Below, piece after piece: positions 16,117-25,017 of a stretch of 64,000 nucleotides of DNA (positions within the stretch are counted from its first letter, which is position 1; each line of letters starts with the position of its first letter). Under the pieces are notes generated by a model. That model had not been told where the DNA came from, ran no database searches, and worked only from the letters and a program-made list of their open reading frames with translations. Source of the stretch: Psychrobacter sp. UBA6766 (GTDB lineage: Bacteria; Pseudomonadota; Gammaproteobacteria; Pseudomonadales; Moraxellaceae); NCBI RefSeq assembly GCF_002453355.1, contig NZ_DKGQ01000052.1, forward strand, positions 48,257 to 112,256. The letters run 5' to 3'. Position numbers and translations under genes: made by a program.

Positions 16117-18027
16117 ATGGATTATCGCTCAAAAACTTCTACTGGCGGTCGTAATATGGCAGGCGCGCGTGCCCTATGGCGTGCGACGGGTATGACGGAT
16201 GGCGACTTTGGCAAACCGATTATTGCGATTGCCAACTCCTTTACGCAGTTTGTACCGGGCCATGTGCATCTAAAAGACTTGGGACAATTGGTTGCGCGTG
16301 AGATTGAAAAAGCGGGCGGCGTCGCAAAAGAGTTTAATACCATTGCGGTTGATGATGGTATTGCCATGGGTCATAGCGGGATGTTGTATTCATTACCAAG
16401 TCGCGACTTGATTGCCGACTCTGTTGAATACATGGTCAATGCTCACTGTGCCGATGCCCTAGTTTGTATTTCTAACTGCGATAAAATCACCCCAGGAATG
16501 CTAATGGCAGCCATGCGCCTCAACATTCCAGTGGTCTTTATTTCAGGTGGCCCGATGGAAGCCGGTAAAATTATCGCCAGTACCGTAGCTCACAGCCATA
16601 ATAATGACGGCGAAAGTGATGCTCAAGGCATAGACAGCAAAGGCAATGCCATCCGTAAGCTCGACCTCGTCGATGCGATGATGGATGCCGCTGATGATAA
16701 TATCAGCGATGAAGATGTACTAGCGATTGAAAGCTCAGCTTGCCCAACTTGTGGCTCGTGCTCTGGCATGTTTACCGCCAACTCGATGAACTGCTTGACT
16801 GAAGCATTAGGATTGGCACTGCCGGGAAATGGCTCGCTATTAGCCACGCATTCACTCCGTCGTGAGCTATTTTTAGAAGCCGGTCGTACTATCGTGTCAT
16901 TGGCTAAACGTCGCTATGAACAAGATGATGACTCGGTATTACCGCGCTCTATCGCCACCAAAGCAGCATTTGAAAACGCGATGACTTTAGATATTGCCAT
17001 GGGCGGCTCGACCAATACCATTTTGCATCTACTTGCTGCCGCTAATGAAGCAGAAGTCGACTTTAAGATGCACGACATTGACCGTTTAAGTCGCGGTGTT
17101 CCTTGTCTTGCAAAAGTAGCGCCTGCTTCACAGAAATATCATATGGAAGATGTGCACCGTGCGGGCGGGGTCTTTGCGCTGTTAGCAGAGCTTGACCGTG
17201 CTGGTTTGCTCCATACCGATTCGCCGACTATCCATAGTGAGACGATGCGCGAGGCCATAGATAAATGGGATATCATGAATCCTGATAATCTCGAAGCACG
17301 TGCAAGATACCTTGCTGCTCCGGGTGGTATTCGTACCACACAAGCATTTTCTCAATCAAAAGAATGGTCAAATCTTGATGTCAACCGTGAGTCAGGTTGT
17401 ATTCGTAGCGCGAATCATGCCTACACTCAAGACGGCGGCTTAGCAGTCCTTTATGGTAATATCGCTGAGCGTGGCTGTGTGGTCAAAACTGCTGGCGTCG
17501 ATGAGAGCATCTTAGTCTTTACTGGACGCGCTCGTATTTTCGAATCGCAAGATGATGCTGTAGCCGCTGTGCTCGACGACCAAATTGTGGCAGGCGATGT
17601 GGTTATCATCCGTTACGAAGGACCAAAGGGCGGCCCTGGAATGCAAGAGATGCTTTATCCAACCACCTATCTTAAATCCAAAGGCTTGGGTAAAGCGTGT
17701 GCGCTGCTGACAGATGGTCGCTTCTCTGGCGGAACATCAGGGTTATCCATTGGTCATGCCAGTCCAGAAGCTGCTGAAGGCGGCGCGATTGGTTTGGTTC
17801 AGGAAGGCGATACTATCCATATTGATATTCCGAACCGTACCATTAATATGCAGGTCAGCGATGCAGAGCTTGCCGCCCGCCGCGAAGAAATGGAAGCGCG
17901 TGGACGTGATGCATGGAAGCCAGTCAGCCGTGAGCGTCATGTTTCTCCTGCCCTGCGTGCTTATGCGGCAATGACTACCAGTGCTGATACAGGTGCCGTT
18001 CGTGATGTCAGCCAAGTTGAGCGTTAA
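16117..18027 (+). CDS. ilvD: Dihydroxy-acid dehydratase
   Basis: Dehydrates 2,3-dihydroxy acids to 2-keto acids in valine, leucine and isoleucine synthesis, using an iron-sulfur cluster and Mg2+. Family cysteines are in CISNCDKITPGM and ACPTCGSCSGMFTANSMN. The N-terminal RSKTSTGGRNMAGARALWRA and the C-terminal DGRFSGGTSG segments are classical. The 636-residue length is slightly above the roughly 615 of the E. coli enzyme. AAGGAA lies upstream of the ATG. A strong terminator follows 50 bases after the stop, so it appears to be a single-gene unit; other ilv genes are not in this window. Confidence 0.97.
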   Translation: MDYRSKTSTGGRNMAGARALWRATGMTDGDFGKPIIAIANSFTQFVPGHVHLKDLGQLVAREIEKAGGVAKEFNTIAVDDGIAMGHSGMLYSLPSRDLIADSVEYMVNAHCADALVCISNCDKITPGMLMAAMRLNIPVVFISGGPMEAGKIIASTVAHSHNNDGESDAQGIDSKGNAIRKLDLVDAMMDAADDNISDEDVLAIESSACPTCGSCSGMFTANSMNCLTEALGLALPGNGSLLATHSLRRELFLEAGRTIVSLAKRRYEQDDDSVLPRSIATKAAFENAMTLDIAMGGSTNTILHLLAAANEAEVDFKMHDIDRLSRGVPCLAKVAPASQKYHMEDVHRAGGVFALLAELDRAGLLHTDSPTIHSETMREAIDKWDIMNPDNLEARARYLAAPGGIRTTQAFSQSKEWSNLDVNRESGCIRSANHAYTQDGGLAVLYGNIAERGCVVKTAGVDESILVFTGRARIFESQDDAVAAVLDDQIVAGDVVIIRYEGPKGGPGMQEMLYPTTYLKSKGLGKACALLTDGRFSGGTSGLSIGHASPEAAEGGAIGLVQEGDTIHIDIPNRTINMQVSDAELAARREEMEARGRDAWKPVSRERHVSPALRAYAAMTTSADTGAVRDVSQVER

Positions 18028-18075
18028 ATAAGCCCGTAAACGCGATTTCTTAAGAATAGTCTTAAAGAATTATCC

Positions 18076-18102
18076 AAAGCCTGCGCTATGCAGGCTTTTT
18101 TT
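18076..18102 (+). terminator. Rho-independent terminator after ilvD
   Basis: AAAGCCTGC (18076-18084) and GCAGGCTTT (18090-18098) followed by further T residues. Confidence 0.9.
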
Positions 18103-18239
18103 CACCAAAAAACAACGCAGCTGCTATTCTGATAACGTTTTTTTTCGGTATTAAAAGGTATTTACCGTCATCATTAACAACCATTAGTCCTCTTCCAATT
18201 TTACCTTTTAAACTAAAAAAAATAGCGTGCACCAAACTT

Positions 18240-19493
18240 ATGATTGAAAACTATAATTTATTCTTATTGGTCTGCGGTATTGCCTTTTTATTTGGCGCCC
18301 TATTTCCTATTATTTTTAAACGCACGCCCATCTCATTACCTATGTTGCAAGTAAGCTTTGGTTTACTCATGGGCTACTTATGGACCAGTTTATCTTTTTT
18401 AAATCCTATGGATAATGGATTTATTATCGAAAAACTGACCGAGATTGTGGTGTTGGTCTCTTTGGTCGGTGCAGGTATTAAAATCGACACCGATTTATCG
18501 TGGCACTTATGGCGTCCAACCGTCCGTTTACTACTTATCACCATGCCAATTGGTATTTTTGTCATGGCAGCATTGGGACATTATGCTTTCGGTTTGACAC
18601 TGGGCGCTGCCATTTTACTCGGCGCAGTTCTTGCTCCAACCGATCCTGTATTGGCCTCTAGCATCCAAGTTGGACCGCCTAACACAGGCGGCGAAGATAC
18701 GCCCCGCTTTATCTTAACGTCAGAAGCAGGATTAAATGATGGTTTGGCATTTCCATTCGTCTATCTTGCGATTAAGATAGCAGAAGCCTACAGCGGCGGC
18801 CAGCAATTCACAGGTGAGATGCTGTGGTCATGGTTTACTCATGATGTGATATGGAAAATTGGTGCAGGATTGGTGGTTGGGATTGTTGTTGGTAAAGTGC
18901 TAGCAAAATTGGTCTTTTCAAAATACAGCCGTCACACGACTATCTCTCAAGGATATGTTGTGATTGCCCTTACCTTACTGGCGTATGGTCTAGCAGAGTA
19001 TGTCCACAGTTATGGCTTCATTGCGGTCTTTGTCGCCGCCTTTGCTTTTCGCCGCTCAGAGCGTGAACACAGTTACCATCAAAAACTGCATGATTTCGCT
19101 GAGCAGTCAGAAGGTTTATTGATGTCATTGGTTCTAGTGGTTTTTGGAATGTTTTTAGGACAAGGGTTGCAAGCTGGAGTCGAGCTAACATGGCGTGTCT
19201 ATATTGTTAGCTTCACCTTTTTATTGTTGATTCGACCCATTGGCGGGTTTGTTGCTCTTTCAGGATTAAAGTTGCCATATACTGAAAAATATGCAATTTC
19301 CGCCTTAGGGATTCGCGGTATCGGCACCTTATACTATCTATCTTATGCGCTTAATCAAGGCTTCTTTAATGAGGTAGATGCCGTTAAACTTTGGATAGTA
19401 TGCTCAATTGTTATTTTAGCCTCTATCTTTATTCACGGTTTAATTTCTCCAAGGCTGCTTAATATGACACCCAACAAGCCGCGCCAAAGATAA
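18240..19493 (+). CDS. Cation/proton antiporter (NhaP/CPA1 type)
   Basis: 417 residues forming about 12 hydrophobic segments over the whole length. The motif LAPTDPVLAS around residue 130, with the exchanger's conserved aspartate, followed by SEAGLNDGLAFPFVYLA, is the hallmark of sodium/hydrogen exchangers of the CPA1 group. It sits in the inner membrane and swaps Na+ (or K+) for protons, important for pH and salt tolerance. There is no cytoplasmic regulatory domain. It stands alone between the ilvD terminator and a convergent serine hydrolase gene. Ion specificity cannot be read from sequence. Confidence 0.9.
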   Translation: MIENYNLFLLVCGIAFLFGALFPIIFKRTPISLPMLQVSFGLLMGYLWTSLSFLNPMDNGFIIEKLTEIVVLVSLVGAGIKIDTDLSWHLWRPTVRLLLITMPIGIFVMAALGHYAFGLTLGAAILLGAVLAPTDPVLASSIQVGPPNTGGEDTPRFILTSEAGLNDGLAFPFVYLAIKIAEAYSGGQQFTGEMLWSWFTHDVIWKIGAGLVVGIVVGKVLAKLVFSKYSRHTTISQGYVVIALTLLAYGLAEYVHSYGFIAVFVAAFAFRRSEREHSYHQKLHDFAEQSEGLLMSLVLVVFGMFLGQGLQAGVELTWRVYIVSFTFLLLIRPIGGFVALSGLKLPYTEKYAISALGIRGIGTLYYLSYALNQGFFNEVDAVKLWIVCSIVILASIFIHGLISPRLLNMTPNKPRQR

Positions 19494-19608
19494 TTGCTAA
19501 TATCGAGCGCATACATCAATGCTTTTGCCACTTATCCTTCTGGTCTCTGTACTTATACCATTCACGTTGGTAGTAAATTTATTGATGTTCGCTCATAATT
19601 AACCACTA

Positions 19609-21057
19609 TTATATTTCAGTTTCAATCAAGCCTAATACTGCTTCCGTTAGCGCAAATTGACGGACGTCATTGAGCATCGTCACATCAAAGTTATGAATAA
19701 AAGCAAACGACAATTGCCGTGCAGGATCACACCAAGCAACCGAGCCGTTATAGCCCATGTGACCAAAACCTTGCGCGCTATTATTGTCATCTTCGCTGTG
19801 ACAAATACTAAATCTGCGATGATAGCCCAATCGCCAGTTCATTTTTGCGGGCATCACCGCATCCATACCTGTGACTTGCGGGGTTGATAGCTGTTTAAAC
19901 GTTGCTGAGTTAATCAATGTTTGTCCCTGCCATCTGCCGCCATTGGCCAGCATGGCATAAATAGTCGCTAATGCTTGCGCTGATGCCACGCCATTTGCAG
20001 CGGGAATGATGGCTTGTAGCGTCCGATTATCGTAATAATCAATAGGTTGTCTATTAGCCAATACAAGGGCTGATTTATAATTTTTTAGATTAAGCTGACT
20101 ATTATTAAAGTATAAGCGGTTGATGGTCGCCGTATCTAGATTTGGCATGTCATTTATCACTTTATCCTCAGCGCCATTTGCTGCTGTAATAACGACTTGA
20201 TCGGTAGCGGTCTTTTTTTGCCAACAAGCATAGCTTGGTAATTTTGTATAAGTATGCAAAGTATGTGCAGAGTCCGCTCTTAAAACCGGTTTGTTACGAC
20301 GAGGGCGCGCTTGCAATTGCTCTTGATTGCTTCCTTGCTCTGCTCCCTGTTCTGCTATTTCAAAATATTTAACCAAATGGGCGACTTCATTTACCTTATC
20401 GTCTGGCATCCCAAAGTAACAGCTGTCTGCAATTCCGAGAGGCTCGGTTAAATAATGACGCAATGCATCGGCTAATGGCATATCCGTAACGGCTTCTATC
20501 ACGCCACCTAATACCCAACCATAAACCAGGGCACTATAAGCGCTTTCATATAGCTTGCGCTCTTCAGGAGCCGTTATTGGCATGGCGGCAACTTTTTCTA
20601 ACATAAGATGCCAATTAAGCACCGTTTCATTGTCGACATCGATACTTTGAATTGAAAATAAATTCGCTTGGTGCGACATGACACTACGCAGCGTAATCTG
20701 CTCTTTTCCATTTGCGGCAAAAGCGGGCCAATAATCGGCAATCGGTCGGTCATAATCGAGTATTTGCTGTGAGACCAATATATGCACCAATGTCGCTAAC
20801 ACCCCTTTCCCCGTTGAAAAATTCAGCGACAAGGTATCAGGGCTCCATGATAAATTTGCACGTGCCATTCCCACACTGGCTCTAGCGACACATTGTCCTG
20901 CTTGATAAACCACCAAGGCACCACCCGCTGGCGTGTCATCAAGTTGCAAATCCGTTAATAGCTGTTGTAATCGTTGCTGAATGACAGGATTAATGGACTC
21001 AACAGATTCATTAGCATTTCGATTATTGGTTTTTTCATTCTCATTATTTTTTATCAT
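19609..21057 (-). CDS. Serine hydrolase of the class C beta-lactamase/family VIII esterase fold
   Basis: 482 residues. The SxxK motif is STGK (S81, K84), the second-motif tyrosine is probably Y174 in ESAYSALVYGW, and the third motif is in GHMGYNGSV near the C-terminus. Family members include carboxylesterases, peptidases and AmpC-like enzymes. There is no signal peptide, so a cytoplasmic esterase is more likely than a periplasmic beta-lactamase. A polar insert of about 110 residues (roughly 235-345, with QEQLQARPRRNKP) separates the second and third motifs. The gene is convergent with the antiporter. Confidence 0.85.
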   Translation of the reverse strand: MIKNNENEKTNNRNANESVESINPVIQQRLQQLLTDLQLDDTPAGGALVVYQAGQCVARASVGMARANLSWSPDTLSLNFSTGKGVLATLVHILVSQQILDYDRPIADYWPAFAANGKEQITLRSVMSHQANLFSIQSIDVDNETVLNWHLMLEKVAAMPITAPEERKLYESAYSALVYGWVLGGVIEAVTDMPLADALRHYLTEPLGIADSCYFGMPDDKVNEVAHLVKYFEIAEQGAEQGSNQEQLQARPRRNKPVLRADSAHTLHTYTKLPSYACWQKKTATDQVVITAANGAEDKVINDMPNLDTATINRLYFNNSQLNLKNYKSALVLANRQPIDYYDNRTLQAIIPAANGVASAQALATIYAMLANGGRWQGQTLINSATFKQLSTPQVTGMDAVMPAKMNWRLGYHRRFSICHSEDDNNSAQGFGHMGYNGSVAWCDPARQLSFAFIHNFDVTMLNDVRQFALTEAVLGLIETEI

Positions 21058-21128
21058 TGCTTACTCGCTCTACTTATAAAAAATGCTTCTTAGTTCTAAA
21101 AAATTGCTCACGTGCAAAATTTACTCAT

Positions 21129-21158
21129 AAAAAAGGCAACCTATTGGTCGCCTTTTTG
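21129..21158 (-). terminator. Terminator after the DUF442-like gene
   Basis: AAAAAGGC/GCCTTTTT arms with an inner ACC/GGT, separated by one mismatch. It is the third member of a look-alike family (compare 12061 and 14351). Confidence 0.75.
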
Positions 21159-21219
21159 TTGAATGTCGCTAATATCTAGTGCGTACAGCTTACCGTCCAT
21201 ATTTTAGTATGATAACAGT

Positions 21220-21789
21220 TTAGCGAGGAACCAATAAGCGATTATGAACCTCTTCTTCCAGCTTCGTCAAACCATGACTACGGCCACGCTCCATTGCGGT
21301 ATCCATTTTACGACCGCGTAGCCAGCCCGCCCGTAACGCCACAGCTGCGCCAGCGCGATTACCTGTGCCACAGTGTAAGACGGTTTTTTTACCATGGTAC
21401 TGACGTAAAATATTATCAAACGCCAATATATTTAGCTGCTTTAAGTCTTTAGCGCCGCTGATAGGCAGCTGCTCATAATGCATGCCAGCGCTTTCTACCG
21501 CCGCTCTTTCATCAAAACTTAGCTCGTCATCTGGCTGTAAATTAAGCACCAACTCAACGCCAGCAGCCGCTAAAGCAGCTACTTTCTCTTCATCGAGTGC
21601 GCCGCAAACAATGGTATTATCATCAGGACGAAAATAAGGCTCAACAATATTTTCTAACTTGATACCATTATCTACCGTGCTCGCATCGTTTTGATCGTTA
21701 TTAGCGTTTTGCTCATCAACCGCAGTTTGATTTATCGTAGCTGAGTTATTAGGCTCAGCTTCGCTTGTCGTATTTTCATGTAAAGTCAT
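21220..21789 (-). CDS. DUF442-type tyrosine-phosphatase-like protein
   Basis: 189 residues. A phosphatase-type loop HCGTGNRAG carries the nucleophilic cysteine C140 and arginine R145 (C-x4-R, as in the DUF442 relatives of Blh, rather than the canonical C-x5-R). The upstream strand VLNLQPDDEL and the C-terminal helix fit the dual-specificity fold. The first 45 residues are low complexity (N, D, T, E). Relatives are linked to sulfur/persulfide metabolism or protein dephosphorylation, and the substrate is unknown. It is 48 bases downstream of the MaoC-type hydratase gene on the same strand, so co-transcription is likely. Confidence 0.75.
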   Translation of the reverse strand: MTLHENTTSEAEPNNSATINQTAVDEQNANNDQNDASTVDNGIKLENIVEPYFRPDDNTIVCGALDEEKVAALAAAGVELVLNLQPDDELSFDERAAVESAGMHYEQLPISGAKDLKQLNILAFDNILRQYHGKKTVLHCGTGNRAGAAVALRAGWLRGRKMDTAMERGRSHGLTKLEEEVHNRLLVPR

Positions 21790-21837
21790 AATGAATAACT
21801 GGTTGGTAAAATATAAAGGTTAAAAATATGGCGAAAT

Positions 21838-22755
21838 CTATTGATTTTCGCCTTGCAGTTTAATCACACCAGCAAGATGTGGCTTGTCATTCTTTGCGCT
21901 AAACAAGCCAAATTCACAAGTATCGGTTGGGCTCTGTAACTGCGCTACCGGCTCAGCGATCAGCTCCACTTCAGCTGGTAAAAAGATAGGAAGCTTAAAT
22001 GCTACATCAACGGTGCAAGCATCAGGCAGCTCGTCCATCAATGCTAGGCACTTTGCCTTTGACCACATGCCATGAGCGATGGCTTTTGGAAAACCAAATG
22101 CACGTGCCGAAAGTGGATGAAGGTGAATAAGGTTAAAGTCCCCTGACACAAACGCATAACGACGACCGATATCTTCTGGTACTTCAAAAATACTGTGCAC
22201 ACCTTCTTCATTGACCAGAGGCTTAACGGTCACTGGACGCGGTGTACTTTTTTTATTTTTACTGCTGGCAGGTTTTTTGCTACGTGATAAATAAGTAGAA
22301 GTGCCTTCCCAAATAACCTCGTCGTCTGACTTAACGGTGGTGACAAAATCAAACTGCTGACCTTGCGCATGGTCGCGCAGATTACCAAATTTTACTGCCA
22401 TAGCAACCGTTTCACGCTCACCGATAGGACGATACTGTGTCACACTATTATCCACGTGTACCAACCCTAGCATGGCAAATGGAAACGGCTCTTTAACCAT
22501 CATATTCATCTGCAATGTCTGAGATAACACAGAAAAATAGGTAATCGGCACTTTGCCGTTGTCAGCGAAACCACAAATTTGACGATAATCATCAAGATTG
22601 CTTTGGTCGATGTGCAAATCGTCGACATAGTATGTCGCTTGTGGCAACTGATCGCGGCTGACCTTATCGCTATTACCAATAGGCAATAAACTCTTGACGA
22701 TGTTGGCATAGGTGGTGTGCGCTTTTGGCAACGCATCATAATGTTTGTCTGACAT
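21838..22755 (-). CDS. MaoC-like (R)-specific enoyl hydratase/acyl dehydratase
   Basis: 305 residues forming a double hot-dog protein. The C-terminal half has the hydratase-2 motif: SGDFNLIHLHPLSARAFGF with the dyad D206 and H211, followed by IAHGMWSKA. The N-terminal half (about 35-155) is the second, non-catalytic hot-dog. Such enzymes interconvert trans-2-enoyl- and (R)-3-hydroxyacyl-CoA or -ACP. The neighbours fit one pathway: a long FabG-like 3-ketoacyl reductase upstream on the same strand and a thiolase divergent from that. TAGGAT gives a clear ribosome-binding site. A basic linker KKPASSKNKKS joins the two halves. Confidence 0.88.
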   Translation of the reverse strand: MSDKHYDALPKAHTTYANIVKSLLPIGNSDKVSRDQLPQATYYVDDLHIDQSNLDDYRQICGFADNGKVPITYFSVLSQTLQMNMMVKEPFPFAMLGLVHVDNSVTQYRPIGERETVAMAVKFGNLRDHAQGQQFDFVTTVKSDDEVIWEGTSTYLSRSKKPASSKNKKSTPRPVTVKPLVNEEGVHSIFEVPEDIGRRYAFVSGDFNLIHLHPLSARAFGFPKAIAHGMWSKAKCLALMDELPDACTVDVAFKLPIFLPAEVELIAEPVAQLQSPTDTCEFGLFSAKNDKPHLAGVIKLQGENQ

Positions 22756-23059
22756 AATAAATCCTAGATGGGGGTTGAGCTAAATGGGGCTTAAATAAGT
22801 TTTCCGGCTACATTTAAAATGCTATGCACTCGTTTGTGGGCTTGTTAACACTTGCTTTGATTCATACCTGTTTTTATCATAAAAAAGCCACCCTCGGGCA
22901 GCTTTATTACAATTTATCAGCAATTTTTTCGTAAGCATATGTGAGGTAAATTTAAAAATCTCGTAAATATCACCTACTTAATACAGGCTTACTTGATACT
23001 ATATCGTTATTTATCAAAATAGTTCTTCATCAAGCAATATTTTGCCTCTATTTTATCGA
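22756..23059. other. Intergenic region with terminator
   Basis: About 300 bases between the FabG-like gene and the MaoC-like gene, both minus strand. It contains the reductase's terminator and must hold the hydratase promoter; no other gene is seen. Confidence 0.6.
22881..22909 (-). terminator. Terminator after the FabG-like gene
   Basis: On the minus strand AAAGCTGCC, CGAG loop, GGTGGCTTT forms a 9-base stem with two G-U pairs, followed by a T-run. Confidence 0.65.
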
Positions 23060-24466
23060 TTATGCACCCAATAAGCTTTGACCACAAACGCGTACGATAT
23101 TGCCGTTTAGTCCGCCAGAAGCTGGTGAGGCAAGCCATGCAATGGTCTCAGCCACGTCTATTGGCAAGCCGCCTTGGCTCATTGAATTCATTCGACGACC
23201 GGCTTCACGAATAGCAAATGGGATTGCTTCGGTCATTTGTGTTTCGATAAACCCTGGCGCCACAGCGTTGATTGTCATACCTTTATTTTTGTAGCTGTCT
23301 TCTAATTGTTTAGCCGTTGCATTGACCAAACCAATGACACCAGCTTTCGAGGTGGCATAGTTACTTTGGCCTAAGTTACCAGCAATTCCTGAGATTGATG
23401 ATACGCAGACGATACGAGCATTGTCTTTTAGTACGTCATTATCAAGCAAATAGCGGTTCAGCTTGGCAATACTGCCCAAGTTGATGTTGATAACCATGTC
23501 CCACTTTTTCTCGTCCATTTTTGCCAATGTTTTATCACGTGTCACGCCAGCATTGTGAATGATTGCATCTAAACCGCCGCGCTTTTGCGCCGCCTCTGCA
23601 ATCTCTTTGCCCGCATCTTCACTGGTGATATCGACAGTTAAAACAGAGCCACTGATTTCGCTCGCGACTTTTTGCAAGTCTGCTTGCTGCTGTGGTACAT
23701 CTAGACAGATAACGTGAGCGCCTTCGCGCGCCAAAACACGAGCGATGGCTTCACCAATACCGCGACTTGCGCCAGTCACCAGCATGGTTTTGCCGCCTAA
23801 AGGCTGGGTCCAATCGACATCAACGTTCGCGCCATTGCTGACTCGTACAACCTGTCCTGATACATAAGCTGAGCGCGCTGACGCAAAGAAGCGTAACGTT
23901 GAATCTAGATTTCTTTCAGCGCCTTCTGCTACGTAGATAAGCTGGGCGGTGATACCGCGCTTAAACTCTTTTCCAACAGACTTCACAAAACCTTCAAGCG
24001 AGCGCTGAGCCAATGCCGCTTCAATATCCGTTAGCTCTTCTGGCGGACGACCGATGACGATAACACGACCTGATTTTTCTACGCGGCGCGCCACCGCATG
24101 AAAGAATTCATACACTTGTTTGAGCTCGTCAGCATTACGAATATTGCTAGCATCAAACAACAAGACTTTAAATTTGTCATCGCCGCCCGTATTGGCTTTT
24201 GCTTTCACGCCAGCATCAGCCAGCGCATCTTTTACCGCATCACGGCTATTTACAAACACATCAGCATGTAGATCTGACAAAATACGCGCTACTGATTCAC
24301 TGATAGCAGTATTGTCACCATTAGCACGACCCACTAATACACTACCACGAACTGATGGCTGACCACTATCAAAACGATCAAGCTCCACTGGCATCGGCAG
24401 GCCTAGATTTTTTGCTACTTTTTTACCAATCGTAGACTGTACAAAATCACCATAACGGTCTGACAT
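23060..24466 (-). CDS. Long-form 3-ketoacyl reductase (FabG4-like SDR)
   Basis: 468 residues, about twice the normal FabG length. The C-terminal half is a complete short-chain reductase: TGASRGIG (231-238), HNAG (304-307), SSISG (356-360) and Y370-x3-K374 in NYATSKAG. The N-terminal half (about 40-200) is a degenerate Rossmann-like domain, the arrangement known from the high-molecular-weight FabG4 of mycobacteria, which uses acyl-CoA substrates. Likely reaction: 3-ketoacyl-CoA to (R)-3-hydroxyacyl-CoA. AGGAT precedes the ATG. It is divergent from the thiolase gene and upstream of the MaoC-type hydratase. Confidence 0.88.
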   Translation of the reverse strand: MSDRYGDFVQSTIGKKVAKNLGLPMPVELDRFDSGQPSVRGSVLVGRANGDNTAISESVARILSDLHADVFVNSRDAVKDALADAGVKAKANTGGDDKFKVLLFDASNIRNADELKQVYEFFHAVARRVEKSGRVIVIGRPPEELTDIEAALAQRSLEGFVKSVGKEFKRGITAQLIYVAEGAERNLDSTLRFFASARSAYVSGQVVRVSNGANVDVDWTQPLGGKTMLVTGASRGIGEAIARVLAREGAHVICLDVPQQQADLQKVASEISGSVLTVDITSEDAGKEIAEAAQKRGGLDAIIHNAGVTRDKTLAKMDEKKWDMVININLGSIAKLNRYLLDNDVLKDNARIVCVSSISGIAGNLGQSNYATSKAGVIGLVNATAKQLEDSYKNKGMTINAVAPGFIETQMTEAIPFAIREAGRRMNSMSQGGLPIDVAETIAWLASPASGGLNGNIVRVCGQSLLGA

Positions 24467-25017
24467 AATATAATCCTATAGTTAATGAGTAAAATAAAAT
24501 TCACGAATAAAATAAAATTAGCGAAGAAATAATAGTAAACAAAAAAAATGTGATACGCCTATTATAAAGACGCCTCAACTTTATCATTGATAAAAATTAT
24601 TAATATTTAGTAAAAGGGTGAAGAACTGCCTTAACTATACACTTCAATGCGAAACAAGTCCAAAAGCCGCTCCTGTCTATCATAATCTGTAGACAAGCCA
24701 GTATACAAGATTGCAACTTTTTCTCGCGTTAAAAACACTCAACTTATGCTAAAATCTAACTTATAAGTTATGGCAAATGTATTTATAGATAACAATATAT
24801 TATCAAAAGCTCAGTTATGCAACGTCATTAATCAACCTAATCAGTATAACCATTACGTATTGATGGTCAGCATTGATTGCATGAGCTTAAAATTAGCGTC
24901 ACATCGTTTGCTAAAGGGATACAGTAAGTGCGTAAAAAGCGCCTTATGCTAAACTTCTCTGCCATGTACTATGTTTTTCCCTTTTATCTTCTACCCATAT
25001 TTTTTAAGGATAATATT
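24467..25017. other. Divergent promoter region of the lipid module
   Basis: 550 bases between the FabG-like gene (minus) and the thiolase gene (plus). A 60-codon open frame at 24770-24952 has no ribosome-binding site and does not look coding. The region holds a 12-base palindrome at 24758, a natural place for shared regulation of both genes. Confidence 0.55.
24758..24769. promoter_or_regulatory. Perfect 12-base palindrome, possible operator
   Basis: AACTTATAAGTT overlaps or follows a candidate -10 box TAAAAT (24750-24755), 250 bases before the thiolase start. The placement would suit repressor binding; no other copy was noticed in the window. Confidence 0.35.

Noticed and set aside
19609..21057. 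A beta-lactamase giving antibiotic resistance
   Set aside because: There is no signal peptide and the motif set fits esterase/peptidase relatives equally well; resistance is not supported.
24770..24952. A 60-codon open frame in the divergent lipid promoter region
   Set aside because: No ribosome-binding site, no recognisable composition and position across the promoter region; regarded as chance.
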